Source: Candidatus Saccharibacteria bacterium oral taxon 488 (GTDB lineage: Bacteria > Patescibacteriota > Saccharimonadia > Saccharimonadales > Saccharimonadaceae). From it: a stretch of 64,000 bases of DNA. A model generated the notes under the pieces. The model was not told the origin of the DNA and searched no databases. It saw only the letters and a program-made list of their open reading frames with translations. Location: NCBI GenBank assembly GCA_013100825.1, contig CP040001.1:434001-498000 (forward strand), read 5' to 3'. Position 1 is the stretch's first letter. Every line of letters starts with the position of its first letter. The position numbers and the translations under genes were made by a program. Positions 1 through 7,802 of this stretch are shown here, piece after piece.

Positions 1-837
1 ATTAATCTTATTGTTCCAAGTTTTGTAGTTGGCTATTCCCTCTAGAAAGTGATAGAAATCTAAGTAGTCCGTGCCTACACCGTTGCTAGAGATGTACGGT
101 GGGTCAAGATATACTAGGTCAATGTTTTTTGAATCAAAAGTTGCTACGTCTTTATTTAGGGCAACACAATTTTTACCGTTTGAGAATATTGAGCTATTGG
201 CTTCTGCTGCGAAATGTCGAAAACAACTTTCGAAAGACTTGTCCCATGTCGCTTTGTTGCCAAAACTGCGCTTTACTGTCGATAGTCGTAAGTACAAGTT
301 TGCTCTATGAAATAAATTATACGGCCTTTTAATAATACACGATTGAAATAAAGAAAAATAAGCAATTGCCCTCTTATACCTATCCCCCAAGAGCTCAATA
401 TTAAAAATCGTTTTATCAAGCCAAGCATTTTCCTCGTCAGTATAGAAAATTCCCTTAAACGTTTTTTGAATAAAATTAAATGAACCGCTGTCATTGTTTA
501 ATATGAATTCAATATCTTCCTCGGTTAATAATATGGAATCATTTTCTATAAGTGCAGTTCCTATTATCGAGTTGAACCTAAGAATGTCGTTATAGATAAC
601 TTCCTTTCCCTTGCGCTTCAGCATATGCGATACAGAACCGGTTCCACCAAAAGCATCAAGTGCGGTTGTAAAATTTATATCATATATATTTTCCCAAATC
701 CAATCTGTTAATTTGTTCTTTGAACCCTGATAGCGTGTAGCTGGAAAAGGGTGCATTTCGTCAAATACAGTAATGATTTTTTCTTCTGCTAAATACGGTA
801 AGAAGGATGGCTGAATTGCGACGTTCAGATCTCTCAT
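1..837 (-). CDS. DNA adenine-N6 methyltransferase, D12 class (M.EcoRV-like), cut by window edge
   Basis: The reading frame is open from the ATG at 837 to base 1, giving 279 codons without a stop. The SAM-binding motif I is seen as AFGGTGS (bases about 630-650) and the catalytic motif IV as DPPY (about 97-108), the order expected of alpha-class D12 adenine methylases such as Dam and M.EcoRV. It starts two bases after the endonuclease stop codon, so the two genes form one transcription unit. Its inferred role is to methylate an adenine in the site cut by the neighbouring enzyme. M.EcoRV is about 298 residues, so little should be missing. The DNA is clearly richer in A+T than the ribosomal region, which suggests horizontal acquisition. 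Confidence 0.88.
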   Translation of the reverse strand, partial: MRDLNVAIQPSFLPYLAEEKIITVFDEMHPFPATRYQGSKNKLTDWIWENIYDINFTTALDAFGGTGSVSHMLKRKGKEVIYNDILRFNSIIGTALIENDSILLTEEDIEFILNNDSGSFNFIQKTFKGIFYTDEENAWLDKTIFNIELLGDRYKRAIAYFSLFQSCIIKRPYNLFHRANLYLRLSTVKRSFGNKATWDKSFESCFRHFAAEANSSIFSNGKNCVALNKDVATFDSKNIDLVYLDPPYISSNGVGTDYLDFYHFLEGIANYKTWNNKIN

Positions 838-839
838 AG

Positions 840-1652
840 CTACAACTCTTCGTCGATGGTGTTTAATAATTTAGCATCCGGCAGCTTTTTCTTGTATGCT
901 ACGTATTGCTTTAGATTTGAATATGGCGTATTTCCACCATCAGCCATATCACGAGTTTGGTAATACATCCAATAGTCGTCAAAAATATCTGCACCAAGTT
1001 TAGCGAACGGCCCGTTACCATTATGTAGCTTTTCTATCTCTGTGATCGAGCCAATATTTTTTGTATTTCCTGAACCTGGCCTTGAGTTGGCAATCTTATA
1101 TTTTTCCTGAACAATATAATCAAAATCAGAGACAACAGAGACTATCTCCGGTAAATCATCAATCGTATATATTTTTTCTTCATCAATTTTATTGGGCTGC
1201 TGCGTATAAATGACCCCAAGAACAAGGTGGCAAGTATAATTTGAATATGGCATAGTTATATTTTTACCACTGGAACGATTGCGGAAATATCCAGTAAAAG
1301 CACCCAAGGTAAAACCGTTTACTCGAGTATTGCTGACTCGATAGGTAGATTTCACATCTACTGCAAACACAGTCCCGTCTCTCTCATCAATAAACGTAAT
1401 GTCAGGATAGAAATTTTGATGCTCAGCTAGCACCATTTTTAGCTTATTGCTTCTCGCAAACTTCGAAATCGTAGGGAACAACATAAGCTCTATTATCTTA
1501 GATATGACCTTTGTATCTATTGAGATAGTATAGATATTTTTGTAAATGTCTATAAAGCCCTTAACTACCCAATCATTATTCTTGTCTTGCAAGACTTTAA
1601 GGTCACCCCTTAAGGTATTTTCTAATTTGTTCTTAAATTCTTGTACTTTCAT
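840..1652 (-). CDS. Type II restriction endonuclease, EcoRV family (predicted GATATC)
   Basis: The 270-residue product aligns by eye with EcoRV along most of its length. The catalytic PD...D-x-K core is present as YPD (D84) and VDVK (D99, K101), and E55 matches EcoRV E45. The FTLG-x-(F/Y)T segment follows. Near residues 192-202 lies PGSGNTKNIGS, which matches the EcoRV recognition loop GSGNTTNIGS, so the recognised site is probably GATATC. A -10 box TATACT lies at 1670-1675, giving a leader of about ten bases without a Shine-Dalgarno sequence. The methylase gene follows two bases after the stop. The AT-rich composition fits a mobile cassette. Specificity is inferred from loop similarity, not shown. 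Confidence 0.9.
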   Translation of the reverse strand: MKVQEFKNKLENTLRGDLKVLQDKNNDWVVKGFIDIYKNIYTISIDTKVISKIIELMLFPTISKFARSNKLKMVLAEHQNFYPDITFIDERDGTVFAVDVKSTYRVSNTRVNGFTLGAFTGYFRNRSSGKNITMPYSNYTCHLVLGVIYTQQPNKIDEEKIYTIDDLPEIVSVVSDFDYIVQEKYKIANSRPGSGNTKNIGSITEIEKLHNGNGPFAKLGADIFDDYWMYYQTRDMADGGNTPYSNLKQYVAYKKKLPDAKLLNTIDEEL

Positions 1653-1914
1653 GCTAATAGACTAATAGTAGTATACCACAAAATAACACTCGGTGCTCAC
1701 TTGTATACATGGAAATAATTCTGTAGACTGTCGTCGATGTTATCGGAGGTATCTTTGTTTATTGCTTGCATTTCTGAGAATGCTTTACCTAGCGATAATA
1801 ATATACCCGACAATTTACCTACCATTGTGGATCTTGGAGTTATGGCCTTACTGACATCAAGGCGCCAAAACAAAAAAACTGGCTAAAAATTTACTAGTAA
1901 TCTAAAAATCAAAA

Positions 1915-1990
1915 TGGAGCCACGATCGGGGCTTGAACCCGAGACCTCATCCTTACCATGGATGCGCTCTACCAACTGAGCTATCGCGGC
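1915..1990 (-). tRNA. tRNA-Thr (anticodon GGT)
   Basis: A full cloverleaf is visible. The acceptor arms GCCGCGA and TCGTGGC pair, the D arm contains GCTCAG and TAGAGC, the anticodon stem CATCC/GGATG holds a seven-base loop with GGT, and the T arm has GGTTCAAGC. CCA is encoded at 1915-1917. The 3' end faces the AT-rich restriction-modification cassette, the usual side for elements that integrate at tRNA genes. Confidence 0.96.
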
Positions 1991-2075
1991 ATATTACTAC
2001 GTCTAAAAACGGCGCAGTAACAGTTGTTATTGTATCACACTCGCATGGTCGTGCAAAGATGATGGCGAGTCGAGA

Positions 2076-2651
2076 CTATTTCTTAGCCTTTGCTTTGGCT
2101 TCCGTTTTAGCCTGGTCTTGTGTATCAGTAGCTTTAGGGGTTGTTGGCTTATCTGCTTTGGCTGAGTCAAACTCAGATTCGATTTCGCTGAGCACGTAGC
2201 CCATAGCGGCGACCAAGGCGATAGCAACAACTCCGCTCGTAACGTCGTAGTAATGGGTGAAGAAGCTGAGGATAAAGGTGACAACGGTGGCAAGGAACGT
2301 AACGACAATGCCAGCGGTAGTAAAGAGCCAGCCTCGGGTTTGCTTGCGTCGTAGCGGTGAGATGGCCAGTCCGAAGAGGACAATTTCGGTGATCGCAAAG
2401 ATCAGCGTGATGATCTGCTGCAAGCGGATGATGGCGATATTTGGTACAAATATGGCGACGCCAAAGAGCGAGATGTGATCAGCTTGTGATAGTAATGACA
2501 GGGCTGAGGTTAGTGACAAGGCAGCTACCACCGCCAACATCGCGGCGACAATCCAGAGGTTGTCGGCGACCGCTTGGCGCGATTGCTTGGACATGCGCGG
2601 TAATGGTTTATAGAGTGCTTTGAGTGTTTTGGCAAATGGAAATCGTTTCAT
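2076..2651 (-). CDS. Multi-pass membrane protein of unknown function
   Basis: The 191-residue product has four hydrophobic segments at about residues 30-53, 60-100 (long, perhaps two helices), 108-131 and 138-155. An acidic stretch and a Lys/Ala-rich tail (KTEAKAKAKK) follow. I recognise no family motif. A promoter is visible directly before the start: TTGCTC, 17 bases, TATTAT (2658-2663), then six bases to the ATG, so the mRNA should be leaderless. The positively charged tail should lie in the cytoplasm. Confidence 0.7.
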   Translation of the reverse strand: MKRFPFAKTLKALYKPLPRMSKQSRQAVADNLWIVAAMLAVVAALSLTSALSLLSQADHISLFGVAIFVPNIAIIRLQQIITLIFAITEIVLFGLAISPLRRKQTRGWLFTTAGIVVTFLATVVTFILSFFTHYYDVTSGVVAIALVAAMGYVLSEIESEFDSAKADKPTTPKATDTQDQAKTEAKAKAKK

Positions 2652-2687
2652 GATTTGATAATAGCATGTCGGGCGGCGGCGAGCAAC

Positions 2688-2987
2688 TCAGCGTGAAGTA
2701 CGGGTAGATTTTGTGGTGCGCGCTCGGGTCGGCTTGGCTGGCCGTGGCAAGCGCGGCGCAATGATGGCGTCCAGTACCGTCCAGGCGACGCTATTGACCA
2801 AGAAGACCACGCCGACGATACCGGCGATTGAGGCGGCCAGATGTGCGGCTGAATTACTGATCAAGATCAGCCCGCCGCCGATCGTTAAGCTGATGATGGC
2901 TAGGGCGACGTAGGCCTGCTGTAACTTGAGGCGCTGATTTTTCTGCTCGTTCCAGGTAATCAGCCCTCGCTTGATAAGCTCTAACAT
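2688..2987 (-). CDS. Small two-helix membrane protein, unknown function
   Basis: I chose the ATG at 2987, giving 99 residues, over a possible start at 3023. The -10 box TATAAT (2995-3000) lies seven bases before this ATG, and the -35 box occupies the upstream candidate start. The protein has a basic, amphipathic N-terminus, two hydrophobic helices at about residues 27-46 and 50-73, and an Arg/Thr/Lys-rich tail. I see no family signature. It sits 36 bases upstream of the previous membrane protein gene, which has its own promoter. Confidence 0.6.
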   Translation of the reverse strand: MLELIKRGLITWNEQKNQRLKLQQAYVALAIISLTIGGGLILISNSAAHLAASIAGIVGVVFLVNSVAWTVLDAIIAPRLPRPAKPTRARTTKSTRTSR

Positions 2988-2994
2988 GCTCGAA

Positions 2995-3023
2995 ATTATA
3001 GCATTGTTTATGAGTAAAGTCAA
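2995..3023 (-). promoter_or_regulatory. Sigma-70-type promoter of the small membrane protein gene (leaderless)
   Basis: TTGACT (3018-3023), a 17-base spacer and TATAAT (2995-3000) are near consensus. The expected transcription start coincides within a base or so with the A of the ATG at 2987. Confidence 0.75.
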
Positions 3024-3038
3024 CGTTACCTATAGTCG

Positions 3039-3422
3039 CTAGTTAGTCACTAGGCAAAACCTATTTCCATCAGGGTCTTGCATAACTACCCAGCGCCAGT
3101 TGCCTTCTGACTTTTCTTCTACGAGCTTTCCACCAAGGTCGATTATTTGTTGAATAGCCTCGTCAATATCATCGACAACAATATCGATATGCATCCCGAG
3201 AGATTCTTGATTGGGAACCTGTTGGATACTAATTGTTACCCCATCCTCATTATTAGTCGATGGTAGATCAATGTATGGCGGTGAGACATCACCCAGTTCT
3301 CTGCCGGTTACGGCGCTCCAGAACTTTGCCGATTCTTTGCTGTCTGTTGAGTTTATGATAAGGTATCCAACCCTACCAATAGGCGTTTTTCTTTCCTCTG
3401 GCGTTACCCTTTTCTTTTCCAT
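3039..3422 (-). CDS. VOC superfamily protein (glyoxalase/bleomycin-resistance fold)
   Basis: The 127-residue protein has the beta-alpha-beta-beta-beta pattern of a vicinal-oxygen-chelate domain. It starts with IGRVGYLIINSTDSKESAKFW, has a central HIDIVVDDIDEA strand-helix, and ends with the typical MQDPDGNRFCLV strand. The domain resembles the Glyoxalase_6 group. A metal-binding set is only partly visible (H in MHIDI), so catalysis is uncertain. The -10 box TATAAT (3429-3434) is six bases before the ATG, predicting a leaderless mRNA. Substrate unknown. Confidence 0.8.
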   Translation of the reverse strand: MEKKRVTPEERKTPIGRVGYLIINSTDSKESAKFWSAVTGRELGDVSPPYIDLPSTNNEDGVTISIQQVPNQESLGMHIDIVVDDIDEAIQQIIDLGGKLVEEKSEGNWRWVVMQDPDGNRFCLVTN

Positions 3423-3528
3423 AGTTTCATTATATCAAAAGAAAGCCAGAAAGAACTCTGAGACGGCTATCGCCATTACTGCGAGTGCGTTCGGCGTATT
3501 CATCGGTATGGCACTGGTGATCGGGCTG

Positions 3529-3798
3529 ATGTATAATGAAGCCATCGCCGACCAGGTGCGGACAGAACTCACACATTTGCCCGACACGCACGAAATCAAG
3601 ATGTATGGTGGTATTGCCTTTATGGTCAACAACAAAATGTGCGTTTGCGTTGGTGGTAGTAAAGCAGACAATATCATGGTGCGTGTCGGTGCGGACGCAT
3701 ACGAGGACGCACTGAAACGAAAGGGCCCGCGCCCGACAATCATGAAAGATCGTCCGATCAAAGGTTATATCGACCTCGACAGCGAGGGGCGAGCGTAG
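3529..3798 (+). CDS. TfoX N-terminal domain protein, shortened at the C-terminus
   Basis: The 89-residue product from the ATG at 3529 matches the TfoX_N pattern: KMYGGIAFMVNNKMCV, then MVRVG, then a KGYIDLD-like strand. Stand-alone TfoX_N proteins usually continue for 20 or more residues after this point. Here the frame stops three bases before the end of the convergent CPBP protease gene. The frame is also open upstream to 3211, with a hydrophobic stretch before residue 1, but that part overlaps the VOC gene and lacks a good start. No clear ribosome-binding site is seen. It may be a decaying gene. Confidence 0.55.
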   Translation: MYNEAIADQVRTELTHLPDTHEIKMYGGIAFMVNNKMCVCVGGSKADNIMVRVGADAYEDALKRKGPRPTIMKDRPIKGYIDLDSEGRA

Positions 3799-3801
3799 CT
3801 A

Positions 3802-4662
3802 TTACTTATTGCTCTGTTCAAAAGCAAGTCGCCCACGTGTCGCAACAATCGCCACGATTGCTAGCACTGTCAGACTGAGTGCAGCAGGCCAGTTGTTGGT
3901 GACAGCAGCGCCGCTGAGCGTTGCGACAACAAAGAGCGACCAGTTGACGCTATTGTGTGCGAGTATAGCAAGAAACACACTACCGCGTGCCTTGTTGACG
4001 AGCCATGACATCACCACCGACATACTCACCACTAGTACAAGGTACGCCCATAACTGCGAAACACCGCTGCGTGCCGTGTCCCATTCGGAAGTAAAGAATA
4101 ATGGTATATGCCATAGACAGTGCACGACGCCCAAAATAACCGCCGCAACTAGCGGGTGATACCGCTGCTGCAAACGATGAAGGGCGAAGCCTCGCCAGCC
4201 GCCCTCTTCTTGTAGCGGACCGCCAGCAAGATATGTAACAAATGTGACGAGCAGTGTCGTGATAATCGCAGGCGACATGTCGGACGAAATCCCGACACCA
4301 CCAAAGAGGAAATACGCCGCACAAATCGCGAGAGGAATTGCCGCGAATGCGAGAATATATGCCAGTGGGTGCGCTCGCCACTGTGTAAAGCTCTTTTGTA
4401 GTTGCTTTACTCCTTCGCGTCCACTCACAATGCGAGTAACAACAAACACCGCAACCAGTGGCCCCGCAATAAGCCCGAGCTGATTGATGCCGGCAGCCGC
4501 AGAACGTGGCAGCTCATACGGTAGCAACCCGACACCTGTCTGCGACAACCACCACGGACTCCACCCAATCCACGACCCAAGATATGCGAGAATAAAAAAT
4601 GACGCTAGGGGATAGGCACGAACAGTGCTAATGAACTTGTTTTTTATAGATAGCTGGCTCAT
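3802..4662 (-). CDS. CPBP family intramembrane metalloprotease (Abi/CAAX-like)
   Basis: The 286-residue, multi-helix membrane protein carries the family motifs: EEGGWRGFAL (the EExxxR motif 1), HCLWHIPLF (motif 2 histidines) and HNSVNW near the end (motif 3). These residues are expected to bind a metal and activate water inside the membrane. The family includes Rce1-like CAAX proteases and bacteriocin-immunity proteins, so the substrate is not predictable. TATAAT (4669-4674) is six bases before the ATG, predicting a leaderless mRNA. It converges with the TfoX-like gene. Confidence 0.87.
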   Translation of the reverse strand: MSQLSIKNKFISTVRAYPLASFFILAYLGSWIGWSPWWLSQTGVGLLPYELPRSAAAGINQLGLIAGPLVAVFVVTRIVSGREGVKQLQKSFTQWRAHPLAYILAFAAIPLAICAAYFLFGGVGISSDMSPAIITTLLVTFVTYLAGGPLQEEGGWRGFALHRLQQRYHPLVAAVILGVVHCLWHIPLFFTSEWDTARSGVSQLWAYLVLVVSMSVVMSWLVNKARGSVFLAILAHNSVNWSLFVVATLSGAAVTNNWPAALSLTVLAIVAIVATRGRLAFEQSNK

Positions 4663-4729
4663 GGAGCTATTATACCTTGCTGGTGATGTTATTGCGACCA
4701 GCGACGCGACTCACAGTTTTGTCCTGTTT

Positions 4730-4814
4730 TGGTGCCGGAAGTAGGACTCGAACCTACGAAGCCTGACGGCGGGAGATTTACAGTCTCCTGTGATTGCCAC
4801 TACACGATTCCGGC
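4730..4814 (-). tRNA. tRNA-Tyr (anticodon GTA)
   Basis: The acceptor arms GCCGGAA/TTCCGGC pair. The anticodon stem GGAGA/TCTCC encloses a loop with GTA, a long variable arm is present as in bacterial tRNA-Tyr, and the T arm has GGTTCGAGT. CCA is encoded. It is probably cotranscribed with the tRNA-Thr 63 bases upstream. Confidence 0.96.
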
Positions 4815-4877
4815 ATGAAACTTATTGCACCGCGGAGCCCGTACGTCTCTACGCGCTTGGTGCGAGGGCGATGCAAA

Positions 4878-4954
4878 TGGAGCCGATTCAGGGATTCGAA
4901 CCCAGGACCTGCTGTTTACAAAACAGCTGCTCTAACCAGCTGAGCTAAATCGGC
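4878..4954 (-). tRNA. tRNA-Thr (anticodon TGT)
   Basis: The acceptor arms GCCGATT/AATCGGC pair. The anticodon stem GCTGT/ACAGC encloses a loop with TGT, and the T arm has GGTTCGAAT. CCA is encoded. This is the second threonine tRNA in the window, complementing GGT at 1915-1990. Confidence 0.96.
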
Positions 4955-4964
4955 ATCTTGAATG

Positions 4965-4993
4965 ATTGTAGCAAGTTTTGTGGTTCAAGACAA
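4965..4993 (-). promoter_or_regulatory. Promoter of the tRNA-Thr(TGT)-tRNA-Tyr unit
   Basis: TTGTCT (4988-4993), a 17-base spacer and TACAAT (4965-4970) end ten bases before the tRNA-Thr 5' end. It overlaps the ending of no other gene; the TPR gene stop lies next to it at 4997. Confidence 0.65.
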
Positions 4994-4996
4994 GAT

Positions 4997-5695
4997 CTAC
5001 ATGATTACTTTTCGTGATGATTGCCGCGGCTGGCGTGGCTGCTGAGGGTGAGCTGGGTGTTGCGAACGGCGTGAGGTGGTGGCTGGCTTGTCGGGCGTAA
5101 GCATGGCCGTGGCGCGCTCGCGAAGTTTGGCGGCCAGTTCGGGCTGCTTGGCGCTGTCGTAGGCTTGAGCGAGTGTGTTCAGTGTGTGCGGCGTCGGTTC
5201 AAGCTCGGCGGCCTTCTCCAGCGCCGCCAGCATTTTCTTGGTGTTGCCTAATTTCTCCTGAACCTTGGCGTAGGCGATGTGCCGGGCGGCATGATTGGCT
5301 TCCATATCAAGCGCCTGCTCAAATGCCAGCGCCGCCTTGACATAATCTTGCGTCTCGTAGTAAATGAGGCCGACATTGTGCAGGCTCGAGGCGCTCGGCT
5401 CGAGGCTCTGGGCGATTTCAAAACATTCGATGGCGTCCTTGTAGGCGCGCTGCTTGGCGTATAAAATCCCCAGGCGGTTGTAGGCCGTGGCATTTTTCTC
5501 ATCGACGCGCAGGATGGTTAGGAGTGCCTTCTCGGCACGCAGATATTTGTTTTCGCGCAGCGACTCTTGAGCGATGGCCCAGAGCTTATCGAGTTTCTCT
5601 GACAATTTAACTGGTAAGTTTTGCGCTTCGCCGACTGATGGCTGATACCAAACTGCCCACACCATAACCAGCAGGATAACTAATAATCCAGACAT
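4997..5695 (-). CDS. Membrane-anchored tetratricopeptide-repeat protein
   Basis: From the ATG at 5695 the product has 232 residues. An N-terminal hydrophobic helix (about residues 2-17) should act as a membrane anchor or uncleaved signal. Residues about 35-180 hold four to five TPR units with the usual A-x-x-x-L-G-x-x-Y pattern, for example TAYNRLGILYAKQ and SSLHNVGLIYYET. The tail is rich in Pro, Gln and Arg. TPR domains bind partner proteins; the partner is unknown. The -10 box TATAAT (5704-5709) is only two bases before the upstream ATG at 5701 but eight before the ATG at 5695, which decides the start. Confidence 0.75.
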   Translation of the reverse strand: MSGLLVILLVMVWAVWYQPSVGEAQNLPVKLSEKLDKLWAIAQESLRENKYLRAEKALLTILRVDEKNATAYNRLGILYAKQRAYKDAIECFEIAQSLEPSASSLHNVGLIYYETQDYVKAALAFEQALDMEANHAARHIAYAKVQEKLGNTKKMLAALEKAAELEPTPHTLNTLAQAYDSAKQPELAAKLRERATAMLTPDKPATTSRRSQHPAHPQQPRQPRQSSRKVIM

Positions 5696-5704
5696 ATGCA
5701 TCCA

Positions 5705-6535
5705 TTATACCACAATATTGAGTAGCGCCAGCCGCACATTGCCATTATGCGTCAGTCGCGTCTCGGCGGTGATGATCCGATCAAGGAGAGGCTGGTGCGC
5801 GGGGCTCGGCTGAGTTTTCATCTGAAACGCCACCATGGTGAGGAGGATGTCGATCAATTGGAGGGCTTTGGCGCGGTCGGTGAAATAGGATGGCAGCGTG
5901 CGTAGTGCTTCGTATGAGCCTGGCGTAGAGAGGATGCATTTGGCGTCAGCGGCGATGGCTTGATATTCGGACAGTAATTTCGGCGTGCGTGCTAATTGGC
6001 GGATAAGCAGCGGCCGTCCGGCGGCTAGGAACAGGATTTGGCGCCGCTCGCTGGCGGTGAGCGAGGTGCCGTCAAGTAGCGTTTCGTCCTGCACCTGCGA
6101 GGTGCGGTGCAAGGTCAGCACGTGGCAGCGCGAACGGATGGTGGCTAGCAGCTGCTGTTCGTTCTCGGCCACGAGCAAAAAATGTGTGTTGGCGTTCGGC
6201 TCCTCCAAGGATTTGAGAAGCGCATTCTGTGCCGCCTCGCTCATCTGGTCGGCTGGATTGATAATGATAACACGGCGAACCGTGGCGTGCGTGCGCAGCA
6301 TGGCGATCATGGTGCGGATCTGCTCGGTTGTAATAGTGGTTTTTGCCTCCAGCGGCTGCAACCGAATCACCTCTGATGGTGTGAGGGTTGCCAGATATTC
6401 AGCAGTGCCACTGCCGTCCAGTCCATGCTCGGCGCTGATGATCACCGCCTGCGGCAGTCGCTCGGCGAGTTGGCGCAGTGGAGCGCGGTCGCGATGCGCT
6501 ACCACTGGTGTGCGCGGTGGGCGGGCGCTAGTCAT
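5705..6535 (-). CDS. holB: DNA polymerase III subunit delta' (clamp loader)
   Basis: The 276-residue product has an AAA-fold core with a degenerate P-loop (GLDGSGT), the segment SEAAQNALLKSLEEPNANTH and the SRC motif (IRSRCHVLTL) typical of delta'. The C-terminal part is helical, as in the clamp-loader collar domain. It would help load the sliding clamp during replication. The ATG at 6535 overlaps the end of the upstream pseudouridine synthase gene by eight bases, so translation is probably coupled. A longer frame upstream is inside that gene and is not used. Confidence 0.85.
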   Translation of the reverse strand: MTSARPPRTPVVAHRDRAPLRQLAERLPQAVIISAEHGLDGSGTAEYLATLTPSEVIRLQPLEAKTTITTEQIRTMIAMLRTHATVRRVIIINPADQMSEAAQNALLKSLEEPNANTHFLLVAENEQQLLATIRSRCHVLTLHRTSQVQDETLLDGTSLTASERRQILFLAAGRPLLIRQLARTPKLLSEYQAIAADAKCILSTPGSYEALRTLPSYFTDRAKALQLIDILLTMVAFQMKTQPSPAHQPLLDRIITAETRLTHNGNVRLALLNIVV

Positions 6536-7709
6536 GAGCGGTCTCGTCCGTTTTGTCTTGGGTCGCGGCAGCCTCCGGGAATAATTGTCGAAACTCCGCT
6601 GGAGCGGCCGCTTCAAAGGTTTTTCGTTCACCTGATGGCAACGTGATTTCCAGTTTGTGGGCGTGGAGCATCAGGCGGCTGGCGTTCGGTTTGCCGTAGA
6701 CGCGGTCGCCGAGAATTGGTGTGGCTAGGTGCGCCATATGGACACGCAGCTGGTGAGTGCGGCCGGTGGTGGGTTTAAGTTCAATCAGTGCTTGGGTACT
6801 GGTTGCTGTCAGTACGCGGTAGGTCGTCTGGGCGGGTTTGCCGTTTGGGTCAACACGGAAGGTGCTGGGCGCGGATGGGTTGCGGCCAATTGGCAGGTCG
6901 ATTTTTGCGGCGGCTAGTTTTGGTATGCCGTCGGTCACCGCGAGGTAGGTTTTTTTGGCAGTACGCTGGGCGAATTGCCCTTGCAGGTGGGCGGCAGCGT
7001 CAGCGTTTTTCGCGATAATCAGTACGCCCGAGGTGTCGCGGTCGAGCCGATGGACGATGCCCGGCCGGTCGGTGTCCGAGGCAAACGAAGTCTTGGGACG
7101 AATAATTTCCGCTACCGTCGGCTCGGTCGATAATCCGCCTTTGGCATGCGTCAGGAGACCGCTGGGTTTATTCACCACCATCACGTCATCGTCTTCGTAC
7201 AACACTGGCAGCTCTGCACTTGCCTGCTCCTGCTCTGGCAACTTGACGGCAATTTCATCGGTCTCGTCAACCTCAAACTTCGGCGTCGTCACCACTCGCT
7301 GATTGACCGAAACACGCCCAGCTTTGATGTATTTTTGCCAGAGGCTGCGCGAAATTGATGGGTCAAATATTGTGGACAAGTGGATGTCCAGGCGCTGCTT
7401 GGTCGGTACAATTCGAAACATCATGACAAACTTGCCCTGAAACGGCGTCTCGGTGAAATTCGGGTCAAGCGGATTTGGCAACATCTCAGCGTTGGCGGGC
7501 TTACCAGGCCATAATTCGTCAATTGATTCCTCGTCAACAATCGAACCATATAACACAGCAAAATGCTGTTTGTTCAGGATGAATTCTGCCAGCACGTGCG
7601 ACTCGTCCGTCTGAACCTTCAGGTGGCGCAAGGCCTTGACGGGCGTGTTGTCGTCTGCCAGCTGGTACAATCTGGCGATCTTGAGGACGGTGCGCGGCGA
7701 AATTTTCAC
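6528..7709 (-). CDS. RluA/RluD-family pseudouridine synthase with N-terminal extension
   Basis: The protein has 393 residues from a GTG start. Residues about 120-160 form an S4-like RNA-binding domain (SLWQKYIKAGRVSVN). The catalytic domain follows, with the motif HRLDRDTSG containing the nucleophilic aspartate and the RTHQLRVHMAHL motif. It should convert uridine to pseudouridine in rRNA or another structured RNA. Roughly 115 residues before the S4 domain are additional compared with RluD and match no family I know. The 3' end overlaps holB. The target position cannot be told from sequence. Confidence 0.88.
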   Translation of the reverse strand: MKISPRTVLKIARLYQLADDNTPVKALRHLKVQTDESHVLAEFILNKQHFAVLYGSIVDEESIDELWPGKPANAEMLPNPLDPNFTETPFQGKFVMMFRIVPTKQRLDIHLSTIFDPSISRSLWQKYIKAGRVSVNQRVVTTPKFEVDETDEIAVKLPEQEQASAELPVLYEDDDVMVVNKPSGLLTHAKGGLSTEPTVAEIIRPKTSFASDTDRPGIVHRLDRDTSGVLIIAKNADAAAHLQGQFAQRTAKKTYLAVTDGIPKLAAAKIDLPIGRNPSAPSTFRVDPNGKPAQTTYRVLTATSTQALIELKPTTGRTHQLRVHMAHLATPILGDRVYGKPNASRLMLHAHKLEITLPSGERKTFEAAAPAEFRQLFPEAAATQDKTDETAHD

Positions 7710-7802
7710 GCGGCGTGTCCTCTATGGTTTGGGCGGCTAGACATCTGCGGCGCTTGATGTGGCGGCGTTCCCCGCTTGGTGAGACAACTTGCCAGCACTA
7801 TG

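Noticed and set aside
1933..2199. Open frame of 88 residues across tRNA-Thr and the end of the next gene
   Set aside because: It starts inside the tRNA and runs antisense to a membrane-protein gene; it has no ribosome-binding site.
5701..5707. ATG at 5701 as start of the TPR gene
   Set aside because: It lies only two bases after the -10 box, so it would not be in the mRNA; the ATG at 5695 fits.
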